Positions 1-5,727 of a DNA stretch of 6,374 bases are shown here, piece after piece. Positions within the stretch are counted from its first letter, which is position 1; each line of letters opens with the position of its first letter. The position numbers and the translations under genes are program-made. The notes under the pieces are model-generated. The model had not been told where the DNA came from. It saw only the letters and a program-made list of their open reading frames with translations, and ran no database searches. The stretch lies in NCBI GenBank assembly GCA_900554255.1, contig USGN01000074.1, positions 1 to 6,374 of the forward strand. The letters are read 5' to 3'. Source of the stretch: an uncultured Collinsella sp. (GTDB lineage: Bacteria > Actinomycetota > Coriobacteriia > Coriobacteriales > Coriobacteriaceae).

Positions 1-102
1 AGGTAAAGCGTTTGACCTGCCAAAATAAACCTGTCCCTTTTTGGTCGGTCGCCGTTTGGGGGCGGATTGGCAACGCTCGCTGATTGTAGTCTTGACCTGC
101 GC

Positions 103-108
103 TAGAAT
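103..108 (+). promoter_or_regulatory. candidate -10 box of the pgi promoter
   Basis: TAGAAT at 103-108 matches TATAAT at five of six positions and would start transcription near 115, leaving a leader of about 53 bases. The -35 region is weak: TGATTG at 81-86 with a 16-base spacer is the best I see. TTGACCTGC occurs twice, at 12-20 and 92-100, but the second copy is too close to this -10 box to be its -35. The remainder of 1-100 shows no gene. Confidence 0.4.
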
Positions 109-125
109 AGTGGCATCTGAATGTC

Positions 126-149
126 CGGGCGCATGGAGGCGTGCGCCCG
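126..149 (+). promoter_or_regulatory. hairpin in the pgi leader
   Basis: CGGGCGCA (126-133) and TGCGCCCG (142-149) are perfect reverse complements around an 8-base loop. The hairpin sits 6 bases upstream of the pgi ribosome binding site (GAGGAGG, 156-162). It could affect ribosome access or mRNA stability, or be a protein-binding dyad. No T-run follows, so it is not a simple terminator. Confidence 0.45.
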
Positions 150-167
150 TATGCTGAGGAGGACTCT

Positions 168-1862
168 ATGGCAACTGTTGCCGCACCTATCGATGCTACG
201 TCGACTGCCGCTTGGAAGGCACTCGAGGCCCATCAGGAGAAGCTCGAGGCCGAAGGTATCGACCTCAAGGCCTGGTTCGCTGCTGACGCCGACCGCGTGA
301 ACAAGCTGAGCTTTGACGCCGGTGACCTGCACTTCGATCTGTCGAAGAACCTGGTGACCGATGAGACCGTCAAGCTGCTGTGCGATCTTGCTCGCGAGGT
401 GAAGCTCGAGGAGCGCCGCGACGCCATGTTCTCTGGCGAGCACATCAACACCACCGAGGACCGCGCTGTCCTGCACACCGCGCTGCGCCGCCCGGCAAGC
501 GAGAAGGGCCAGCTCATCGTCGACGGCCAGGACGTCGTCGCCGACGTGCACGAGGTCCTCGACCGCATGTATGCCTTCGCCGAGCGCGTGCGCTCCGGTG
601 AGTGGAAGGGCGTTACCGGCAAGAAGATCGAGCACCTGGTGTCCATCGGCATCGGCGGCTCCGATCTGGGCCCGGTCATGGCCTACGAGGCCCTGCGTCC
701 CTACGCCGACGCCGGTATCGACTGCCGCTACATCTCCAACATCGATCCCAACGATCAGGCCGAGAAGCTCAAGGGCCTGGATCCCGAGACCACGCTCGTG
801 ATCATCGTCTCCAGGACCTTCACCACGCTCGAGACCCTCACCAACGCCCGCGAAGTCAAGACCTGGATGCTCGAGCAGCTCAAGGCTCAGGGCGCCATCG
901 ACGGCTCCGATGAGCAGAACGCCGAGGCCGTGGCAAAGCACTTCGTCGCCGTTTCCACCGCACTCGAGAAGGTCGAGGCCTTCGGTATCGACCCCGCCAA
1001 CGCCTTCGGCTTCTGGAACTGGGTCGGCGGCCGCTACTCCGTCGACTCCGCCGTGGGCCTGTCGCTGATCGTCGTGCTCGGCCCCGAGCGCTTCCAGCAG
1101 TTCCTCGAGGGCTTCCACGCCATCGACGAGTACTTCTGCAACACGCCGCTCGAGAACAATGCCGTCGCGCTGATGGGCCTGCTCAACGTCTGGTACGTCA
1201 ACTTCTTCGGTTCCAAGAGCCACGCCGTGCTGCCGTACTGCCAGTACCTGCACCGTTTCCCGGCCTACCTGCAGCAGCTCACCATGGAGTCCAACGGCAA
1301 GCACGTCCGCTGGGACGGCAGCGCCGTGACCTCCGATACCGGTGAGATCTTCTGGGGCGAGCCCGGCACCAACGGCCAGCACGCCTTCTACCAGCTGCTG
1401 CACCAGGGCACCGTGGTGGTCCCGGCCGACTTTATCGCTTTCGCCAACACTGCCAACCCTGCGACCGACAGCGGTCAGGACGTGCACGAGCTGTTCCTGG
1501 GCAACTTCCTGGCCCAGACCAAGGCGCTCGCCTTTGGCAAGACGGCCGACGAGGTGCGCGCCGAGGGCACGCCCGAGCAGATCGTCCCGGCCCGCTGCTT
1601 TGAGGGCAACCGCCCGACGACCTCGATCTTCGGCGACACGTTGACCCCGTTCGCGCTCGGCGAGCTCATCGCCCTGTACGAGCACATTACGTTTGTCGAG
1701 GGCACGGTCTGGGGCATCGACTCCTACGACCAGTGGGGCGTCGAGCTGGGCAAGCAGCTTGCCAAGCAGATCACCCCGGCCTTCCACGACGACGCCGCCA
1801 AGGCCGAGCAGGACGCTTCGACCCAGGCGCTCATCGAGTTCTATCGCGCGCATCGCAAGTAG
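168..1862 (+). CDS. pgi: glucose-6-phosphate isomerase
   Basis: Interconverts glucose-6-phosphate and fructose-6-phosphate in the cytoplasm, in glycolysis and gluconeogenesis. The protein has 564 residues, close to the E. coli-type enzyme length. Visible family motifs are IGGSDLGP around residues 162-169, SRTFTT at 215-220 (sugar phosphate binding), GGRYS at 287-291 with Arg289, MESNGK with the likely catalytic base Glu374, GTNGQH with His405, and [12 protein letters not shown] with Lys529. All expected catalytic residues are present. The usual SKTFTT lysine is arginine here (Arg216). I chose ATG 168 because GAGGAGG (156-162) lies 5 bases upstream; the in-frame GTG at 141 lies inside the leader hairpin and lacks a site. 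The gene is followed by a terminator at 1895-1934, and its 3' end is duplicated at 5338-5379. Recognition is secure. Confidence 0.97.
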   Translation: MATVAAPIDATSTAAWKALEAHQEKLEAEGIDLKAWFAADADRVNKLSFDAGDLHFDLSKNLVTDETVKLLCDLAREVKLEERRDAMFSGEHINTTEDRAVLHTALRRPASEKGQLIVDGQDVVADVHEVLDRMYAFAERVRSGEWKGVTGKKIEHLVSIGIGGSDLGPVMAYEALRPYADAGIDCRYISNIDPNDQAEKLKGLDPETTLVIIVSRTFTTLETLTNAREVKTWMLEQLKAQGAIDGSDEQNAEAVAKHFVAVSTALEKVEAFGIDPANAFGFWNWVGGRYSVDSAVGLSLIVVLGPERFQQFLEGFHAIDEYFCNTPLENNAVALMGLLNVWYVNFFGSKSHAVLPYCQYLHRFPAYLQQLTMESNGKHVRWDGSAVTSDTGEIFWGEPGTNGQHAFYQLLHQGTVVVPADFIAFANTANPATDSGQDVHELFLGNFLAQTKALAFGKTADEVRAEGTPEQIVPARCFEGNRPTTSIFGDTLTPFALGELIALYEHITFVEGTVWGIDSYDQWGVELGKQLAKQITPAFHDDAAKAEQDASTQALIEFYRAHRK

Positions 1863-1871
1863 TCGCTGCTG
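1833..1871 (+). repeat. left copy of the pgi 3'-end direct repeat (possible attL)
   Basis: This stretch covers the last nine sense codons of pgi (peptide IEFYRAHRK), the stop and TCGCTGCTG. It aligns with 5338-5379 in the same orientation. The aligned codons differ at three wobble positions (TAT/TAC, GCG/GCT, CAT/CAC) and at the stop (TAG/TGG), and the right copy has three extra bases before CTGCTG. Each copy is followed by a GGGCCCGTATCC terminator. Confidence 0.7.
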
Positions 1872-1894
1872 TTAACGTATCGCGCCTTATAGTC

Positions 1895-1934
1895 AGGGGC
1901 CCGTATCCTATCGGATGCGGGCCCCTTTGCTTTT
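1895..1934 (+). terminator. rho-independent terminator of pgi
   Basis: A 14-bp stem (1895-1908 with 1913-1926, one G-U pair) closes the loop TATC and is followed by TTTGCTTTTG. It begins 33 bases after the pgi stop. Its stem shares GGGGCCCGTATCC with the terminator at 5396-5432. On the - strand no T-run follows the stem, so it is unlikely to end the convergent operon. Confidence 0.85.
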
Positions 1935-1957
1935 GCCGTGGTCCCGGGGCGCACGGC
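1935..1957. other. small inverted repeat between the convergent genes
   Basis: GCCGTG (1935-1940) and CACGGC (1952-1957) are exact reverse complements around an 11-base loop. The repeat lies between the pgi terminator and the end of the virD4-like gene. Only CTTTG follows on the + strand and AAAAGC on the - strand, so it is at best a weak transcription stop. The remainder of 1958-2004 shows nothing further. Confidence 0.25.
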
Positions 1958-2004
1958 CTTTGTGGAACATCGCCGGGGCGTCGCGCGCTGCGAGAACCCT
2001 GCGC

Positions 2005-3309
2005 CTAGATCTCGGCCTCCGCATGGCCTCGCTGCGCCTCGGGCAGCTCCCCGTAGAGCGGATGGTCTTCGAGCCTAAAGCGCTCGACCTGTTCGGGAGT
2101 GCGACCGCGTACAAAGAGCCACGAGCGATCGATCGGCGTCGCCATGAGCGTGCTGGGCAGCGCGTCGGCGCGGTCGGAAAACACCCGGGCACTCTCGGGA
2201 TCCTGGAACGCCAGCACCAGATGCGTGTCGCAGTTGCCCATGATGGAGCGTGCGCGTGCCTCGCCATAGAGCGCATCGAGCTGGTTGGTCGACTGCAGCA
2301 GCAGCGTTGCCCAGATGTTGCGGCTTCGGATAATCGAGAGCACGTTGTCGATCTGGGGGATCTGCAGATTTGCGAAGTCATCGAGCATAAAGCGCACGGG
2401 CACGGGCAGGCTGCCGTCGGGCTGCCTATCGGCCTCACGAATGAGGCCCATAAACGCCTGCGAAATAAAGAGGCCGGTCAGCGGATCGAGATTGCGGTCA
2501 ATATCGCTCACGGTTACAAACAGGGCGCAGGGGGTGTGTCCCATGGAAGCGAAGTCCACCTGATGGCACTCACGATAGAGCTGTGCCGCACCGTCGAATC
2601 CCAGACACATGACCTTTTCGGCAAGGATGCCGACGATGCTCGCGTGCATGCGCTCGGCATTTTGCGTAATGGCGTAGCGCCGCCATAGCGAGAGGGCATA
2701 GCTTTGGGGGTCGGTCGTGATCAGGTCGTCAAACAATCGACCCGTGGCACCGTCCTGCAGGTGCTCGATCAGCTTGATGACCGAGCTGATCGTCTGCTCG
2801 TCGGCGGGTAGCTGTTCGGTGACGTAGGCGATAAGACACGACAGCAGGTTTGCCGCCGCATGATCCCAAAAAGGCTGGTTGTTGTCCTCGATGGGGCAGA
2901 TGGCCTTTGCCACCGAGAGGATGTCCTGCTGGTTGGGCCTGCCGTCCGCCTTGCGGCGAATGTGCCTCAGGGGGTTGTAACCGCAGCGCTCGATGCCGGG
3001 CGCAAGGGCCGGGACGGTGTTGAGGTCGGCGAAGTTGAGACATTGCACGCGGTAACCGTGGGCTGCCAGCACGGGTCCCACTTCGCGACAGAGCGTGCCT
3101 TTGGTGTCGAGCACGATGTAGCTTGCGTTCATTTGCAGCAGGTTGGGCTTGAGGACGTTTCGGGTCTTGCCGGCTCCCGAGGGGCCGATCACAAGTGCGT
3201 TGTTGTTGAGTCCCGTTTGGCGGGTGTCGCAGGAAAGCGTTCGATCCTTGGCGAGGATGGTGGACGATGCGGACTCAGATGCGGCGAGGCGGCTGGTGAG
3301 GTTAGACAT
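2005..3309 (-). CDS. VirD4/TraG-family type IV secretion coupling ATPase, soluble form
   Basis: Family members are hexameric ATPases that bring DNA or protein substrates to a type IV secretion channel. This protein has 434 residues. It shows Walker A GPSGAGKT at 42-49 (Lys48), the following KPNLLQ and LDTKG segments, FWDHAAANLL near 148-156, Walker B FMLDDF at 307-312 (Asp310, Asp311), and LLLQSTNQL at 336-344. Two things are odd. The usual N-terminal membrane segments are missing, with only about 40 residues before Walker A, and the second Walker B acid is Asp rather than the more usual Glu. ATG 3309 has AAGGAGG (3316-3322) 6 bases upstream, inside the end of clpP, and overlaps the clpP stop by 8 bases, so translation is probably coupled. 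The frame is open for about 64 codons upstream, but that stretch is antiparallel coding shadow of clpP. Family assignment is firm; the role without transfer partners is unknown. Confidence 0.87.
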   Translation of the reverse strand: MSNLTSRLAASESASSTILAKDRTLSCDTRQTGLNNNALVIGPSGAGKTRNVLKPNLLQMNASYIVLDTKGTLCREVGPVLAAHGYRVQCLNFADLNTVPALAPGIERCGYNPLRHIRRKADGRPNQQDILSVAKAICPIEDNNQPFWDHAAANLLSCLIAYVTEQLPADEQTISSVIKLIEHLQDGATGRLFDDLITTDPQSYALSLWRRYAITQNAERMHASIVGILAEKVMCLGFDGAAQLYRECHQVDFASMGHTPCALFVTVSDIDRNLDPLTGLFISQAFMGLIREADRQPDGSLPVPVRFMLDDFANLQIPQIDNVLSIIRSRNIWATLLLQSTNQLDALYGEARARSIMGNCDTHLVLAFQDPESARVFSDRADALPSTLMATPIDRSWLFVRGRTPEQVERFRLEDHPLYGELPEAQRGHAEAEI

Positions 3310-3880
3310 GGGCGACCTCCTTGGTGGTCGAGAGGATTTCGTGGGCAAAGCCGAGCTCGACGGCGCGCTCGGCCGAAAGGTAGGTGTCTTTTGCAGTGAG
3401 GGACTGGATGCGCTTGGGCGTGAGGCCGCTGCGGTCCGAGAGGATTTGCGTGAGGGTCTTGCGGGTCTGCATGAGACGCCGGCTGGTTTCCTGCAGCGCA
3501 AGTGCCGAGCCGCCTGCCCCCTGGGGAATCAGCGGGTCGTGAATCATGAGCTCTGCATGGGGCGCCATACGGCGATCGTCGCCGCCCATAAAGATCACGG
3601 CGCCCATGGACGCGGCGAATTCCAGGCAGACGGTGCGGATGGGGCACGATGCGAGGCGCATGGCGTCATAGATCGCAAGACCCGATCGCACGCTTCCGCC
3701 GGCGCTGGCGACAAATATGGTGATGGGGCGGCTGGGGTCGGTGGCATCGAGCAGGCGGATCTGCTGGCATAGGTCGTGGGCCATCGGGGTTTCGATGTTT
3801 CCCATGACGGAGAGCTCGCGACGGGCGAGCATCTCATCGTAAATGCTGGTGAGCGTGATACCTCGGGCGGATTCACGCAT
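3302..3880 (-). CDS. ClpP-family serine protease, accessory paralogue
   Basis: ClpP subunits form a barrel protease fed by an AAA+ unfoldase such as ClpX or ClpC. From ATG 3880 the protein has 192 residues, the normal mature length. The complete triad is visible: Ser91 in AASMGA, His114 in LMIHDP and Asp165 in AKDTYLSA, with ASAGGSVRSGLAIYDAMR (59-76) matching the family's SPGGSV...AIYDTM region. The N-terminal part departs from the housekeeping type, so I call it a paralogue and give no symbol. The start is uncertain. ATG 3880 has no ribosome site, whereas ATG 3918 has GGAG within AAAGGAG at good spacing but is in another frame; one extra C in a C-run would join them. Upstream is the 296-aa gene (66-base gap to ATG 3918); downstream it overlaps the virD4-like gene. 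An attractive guess is turnover of proteins of the element, but nothing in the sequence proves this. Confidence 0.85.
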   Translation of the reverse strand: MRESARGITLTSIYDEMLARRELSVMGNIETPMAHDLCQQIRLLDATDPSRPITIFVASAGGSVRSGLAIYDAMRLASCPIRTVCLEFAASMGAVIFMGGDDRRMAPHAELMIHDPLIPQGAGGSALALQETSRRLMQTRKTLTQILSDRSGLTPKRIQSLTAKDTYLSAERAVELGFAHEILSTTKEVAHV

Positions 3881-3918
3881 GGTGAGGGGGCTGATGATGG
3901 GGAATGATTGGTGTCCAT

Positions 3919-3930
3919 GAGGACTCCTTT
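3919..3930 (-). promoter_or_regulatory. ribosome binding site pointing at ATG 3918, not at the clpP frame
   Basis: Read on the - strand, AAAGGAGTCCTC runs directly into ATG at 3918-3916. This is the only good ribosome site ahead of clpP. The ATG opens a frame starting MDTNHSP that differs from the ClpP frame by one base. It therefore either starts a frameshifted clpP or serves a leader overlapping it. Confidence 0.6.
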
Positions 3931-3963
3931 CTGTTGGTTGTGTTGTGGAGGAATAGGATTGTT

Positions 3964-3985
3964 GCCCGCGGAGGGGCTGGCGGGC
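3964..3985 (-). other. intercistronic hairpin after the 296-aa gene
   Basis: GCCCGC (3964-3969) and GCGGGC (3980-3985) are exact reverse complements with a 10-base loop, overlapping the stop of the upstream gene. No T-run follows on the - strand, so it more likely affects mRNA processing or stability within the operon than termination. Confidence 0.3.
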
Positions 3986-4875
3986 TACAGGGTTCGTCCG
4001 AGCCTGAGATCGAGCTCGGTTGTGGGGCATGCTGCCCGTTCGTGCGGCTCGCAAGCACCAAGGGCTCCAAAGCGATGGAGCGTTGCGGCGGGCGTGGTGT
4101 AGGCGAGCCGCAGCTGATGCTCGACAGGGGCACATCCGTCATTTTTGTAATGAGCCGCGTAGTACTGCGCGATGCTGGCGTTCATCTCGCTGCCATTGCG
4201 ATGGCGCTCAAACTGGCGTCTGCAGGTCTCGATGATCTTTGCTACCGACTTGGGTGCCGTCGCGGGAACAAGGGCGAGATAGCCCTCAAATAGCTCGTTG
4301 ATGCTCAGGAGGCACAGCAGGTCGATCAGCGTCCTTATGGCTGCTCCCTCGGCAGAAAAGTGCGCGGTCATGCGGTTATATCGGTTGCGGTCGACGATGG
4401 CCGCATGGGGTCTTGGAGTTTTCTGCCCCGTGGTCCCGGGCTTTTGCCGCGCCTGTGTATTGAGCTCGACGTTGCAGCGCTTGAGGCCGTCCAACGGAAG
4501 GAACAGTGCGGTGCGCAGGGTGTTCCGCTTGCTTTCGAGTTCATGACGCTCGTTGGGTTCCCATTCGAGCTTGAGTTTCGTGTCGAGCGCCGTAAGCATA
4601 TGGGCTAGGCAGCCTACGGTAAGAACGTACGAATCGTTGTCGCGTTTTGGGGCATAGGGGTCTGTCAGCTTGCGAATGTCGGGTTCGCCCATGATCTTTG
4701 TGCAGCGCTTCAGCAGTTGAGGGTGGTCGGCCAAGATCGTCGCGAGCGGTAGCGACGCGTAGTTCTTGATGGTCGCGGCGGCAAAGACGGCGTCATATTC
4801 GTTTGCATATGCTCGCTCAATGCGGGCATCCAGAATGCTTTTCTTATCGCCGTCTTCAGCGTGGTGGTTTGTCAT
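3985..4875 (-). CDS. protein of unknown function, first gene of the operon
   Basis: I do not recognise this 296-residue protein. It is polar and rich in Lys, Arg, His and Glu, with no signal peptide and no clear membrane helix. The most hydrophobic stretch (residues 182-204, TLIDLLCLL...GYLALVPA) is broken by charged residues and looks like a buried helix. A basic, proline-containing linker near 143-156 may separate two domains. Seven cysteines are scattered without a metal-binding pattern. ATG 4875 is chosen because GGAG (4884-4881) lies 5 bases upstream. The frame stays open to an ATG at 5031 that has no ribosome site; that extension would add a His-rich stretch containing HITHDKHITHD. It is followed after 66 bases by the clpP ribosome site, so it is probably co-transcribed with clpP and the virD4-like gene. 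Confidence 0.75.
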   Translation of the reverse strand: MTNHHAEDGDKKSILDARIERAYANEYDAVFAAATIKNYASLPLATILADHPQLLKRCTKIMGEPDIRKLTDPYAPKRDNDSYVLTVGCLAHMLTALDTKLKLEWEPNERHELESKRNTLRTALFLPLDGLKRCNVELNTQARQKPGTTGQKTPRPHAAIVDRNRYNRMTAHFSAEGAAIRTLIDLLCLLSINELFEGYLALVPATAPKSVAKIIETCRRQFERHRNGSEMNASIAQYYAAHYKNDGCAPVEHQLRLAYTTPAATLHRFGALGACEPHERAACPTTELDLRLGRTL

Positions 4876-5337
4876 AGCTTCTCCAATCGGTTGATGTTCG
4901 TGCTGTTTGTTGATGTGTTGGTTGTCGTGAGTGATGTGCTTGTCGTGGGTGATGTGCTGACGTTGGGGTGCTATGCGGTTTTTAATGAGCCCGTGAGGCA
5001 GTTGCTGCAGGGGCGGGATGGAACGGCCCATGCAAGGCGGAAGGCATCGTGCTCAAAATCGAGACAGCAATGCCCTGGGTGCCTCACATGCGGCAGTTAC
5101 CTCATTAAGTTGTCATTGCGTTTGGGGTTGTACTTTGCCGATCTTCCTTCTCTTACACGCTAAAACTCAAACTTCATATGCTCGATCTACTTAAAACCGC
5201 AACGGCGGTCTTTTATCAACTTATATGTCGGAACGCGTCTTTGCAAGTACTTTTTTGTCTTTGTTTCAAATGGGGTGGTTTTGCAACCGTCATACGCGCG
5301 CTGTGCGAACGTGCCCCGGCTCGGATAAGATAGTGCG
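4876..5337 (-). promoter_or_regulatory. leader and probable promoter region of the - strand operon
   Basis: This 462-base stretch has no convincing gene. Its distal part (about 5150-5280) is clearly more AT-rich than the surrounding genes. Candidate - strand promoter elements are TATAAG at 5225-5220 with TTGCAA at 5246-5241 (spacer 15, short), and TTTAAG at 5195-5190 with TTGATA at 5219-5214 (spacer 18). Either would give a leader of about 300 bases. A small stem, ACCGC (5196-5200) with GCGGT (5205-5209), lies between A- and T-rich flanks and could act as an attenuator or operator. The gene-proximal part carries repeated ACATCA motifs. Promoter calls are by eye and weak. Confidence 0.35.
4892..4958 (-). 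repeat. repeated ACATCA motifs, including an 18-base tandem duplication
   Basis: TGTCGTGRGTGATGTGCT occurs twice in tandem (4923-4940 and 4941-4958, one mismatch). Its core TGATGT (ACATCA on the - strand) also appears at 4892 and 4911, giving four copies starting at 4892, 4911, 4932 and 4950, spaced 19, 21 and 18 bases. Spacing close to two helical turns would suit a repressor or initiator array. Alternatively, as part of an N-terminal extension it would encode HITHD repeats. Confidence 0.5.
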
Positions 5338-5385
5338 ATCGAGTTCTACCGCGCTCACCGCAAGTGGTCTTTGCTGCTGAGATAG
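5338..5385 (+). pseudogene. diverged 3' fragment of pgi (possible attR)
   Basis: The frame from 5338 gives IEFYRAHRK, identical to the C-terminus of the pgi product, then WSLLLR and a TAG at 5383-5385 because the original stop position reads TGG. Similarity to pgi stops abruptly upstream of 5338, where TAGTGCG does not match the gene. The codons shared with 1833-1859 differ only at third positions, so this piece probably descends from a pgi that evolved under selection in another lineage rather than from a recent copy that drifted. It has no start codon or ribosome site and is not expected to be translated. Confidence 0.7.
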
Positions 5386-5395
5386 GTCATGGCCG

Positions 5396-5432
5396 AAAGG
5401 GGCCCGTATCCGTTGGGATACGGGCCCCTTTT
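5396..5432 (+). terminator. second pgi-type terminator downstream of the fragment
   Basis: A perfect 16-bp stem (5396-5411 with 5416-5431) closes the loop GTTG and ends in a short T-run. It carries the same GGGGCCCGTATCC arm as the terminator after pgi and stands at a similar distance after the duplicated pgi end. No intact gene precedes it, so it appears to be the displaced original terminator. It would also insulate deoC from upstream transcription. Confidence 0.85.
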
Positions 5433-5458
5433 CTGTTGTCGGCCAGATACGATGGGTC

Positions 5459-5504
5459 GCGTGACGTCGTCAGAGGTCGAATTCGACCGCTAACGACGTT
5501 GTGC
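5459..5504 (+). repeat. 46-base dyad / long hairpin
   Basis: The two 23-base arms (5459-5481 and 5482-5504) pair with 18 Watson-Crick pairs, 3 G-T pairs and 2 mismatches about a single centre at 5481.5. Its core is the perfect 14-base palindrome GGTCGAATTCGACC (5475-5488), and further out are ACGTCGT (5464-5470) and ACGACGT (5493-5499). The wobble pairs would hold in a + strand transcript, whereas on the - strand they become C-A mismatches. No T-run follows. It could be an operator, a REP-like repeat, a recombination site or a structured RNA. Confidence 0.6.
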
Positions 5505-5562
5505 AGCTCATCATTTCTGGTCGCAAACAGTAAAGGGGCATGAGGGTGTATTGAGGAGGGGG

Positions 5563-5727
5563 ATGTCTTGCTGTCGGCATCCGCGTGCGGTGCCATTCGC
5601 TGTCTGTAAATATACGTTTAAAGCTAATTTCATACCACTTGTCGGAATGCGGACGCTGTCCTTGCATGCCGGGCGTACATTGAACGTGGTTTTTCGCGTG
5701 AAACCACGAATCGGTTGTCAGTCCTGA
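5563..5727 (+). CDS. possible 54-codon small ORF upstream of deoC
   Basis: ATG 5563 follows GAGGAGGGGG (5553-5562), so a Shine-Dalgarno match is present, with GAGG 6 bases away. The frame runs 54 codons, begins MSCCRHPRAV and stops at 5725-5727, 15 bases before the deoC start. Against it: the codons are not biased to G/C endings as in the neighbouring genes, it contains a rare ATA codon, and the product resembles no family I know. It could be a leader peptide or a chance ORF; chance is more likely. Confidence 0.2.
   Translation: MSCCRHPRAVPFAVCKYTFKANFIPLVGMRTLSLHAGRTLNVVFRVKPRIGCQS
5685..5708. promoter_or_regulatory. perfect inverted repeat ahead of deoC
   Basis: CGTGGTTT (5685-5692) and AAACCACG (5701-5708) are exact reverse complements with an 8-base spacer, 34 bases before the deoC ATG. 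Position and symmetry suit a repressor operator; as RNA it would be an 8-bp hairpin. Deoxynucleoside catabolism genes are commonly repressed by DeoR- or CytR-type proteins, but the regulator cannot be named from this. Confidence 0.45.

Larger units (their letters stand above)
1872..5337. mobile_element. putative inserted element or remnant at the 3' end of pgi
   Basis: About 3.5 kb lies between two direct copies of the pgi 3' end plus terminator. It holds a - strand operon with a VirD4/TraG-type ATPase, a gene class typical of conjugative elements. Elements that integrate into the 3' end of a gene often carry a replacement end and leave the displaced end at the far side, which is the pattern here. 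Against a complete element: I see no integrase, relaxase, replication or other type IV secretion gene. The bounds given are the inner edges of the repeats; the exact crossover cannot be placed. CCGGGGCGCACG (1944-1955) and CGTGCCCCGG (5310-5319) form a loose inverted match near both ends, possibly by chance. Confidence 0.5.

Noticed and set aside
102..1853. 583-codon open frame antisense to the whole of pgi
   Set aside because: It mirrors pgi codon by codon. In GC-rich genes with G/C third positions the opposite strand rarely has stops. It has no ribosome site and no recognisable protein family.
1915..2688. 257-codon + strand frame opposite the virD4-like gene
   Set aside because: Its strand partner is a clear VirD4/TraG protein with Walker motifs; this frame has no family features and begins in the terminator of pgi.
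4993..5087. Inverted repeat GTGAGGCA (4993-5000) / TGCCTCAC (5080-5087)
   Set aside because: Eight bases with a 79-base gap is easily expected by chance, and nothing else marks the interval.
4861..5163. 100-codon + strand frame with a hydrophobic, Val/Leu-rich N-terminus
   Set aside because: The hydrophobic part comes from reading the TGATGTG repeats in this frame. Its GTG start lies antisense within the 296-aa gene and neither it nor the ATG at 4894 has a ribosome site.
5090..5185. Mini ORFs of 2-5 codons in the - strand leader, such as MKFEF and MTT
   Set aside because: They are too short and lack clear ribosome sites, so they cannot be told from chance.
1944..5319. Loose inverted match CCGGGGCGCACG (1944-1955) / CGTGCCCCGG (5310-5319) as terminal inverted repeats
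   Set aside because: It needs a 2-base gap, is GC-rich and short, and its distance from the pgi-end repeats is unequal. No transposase is present.
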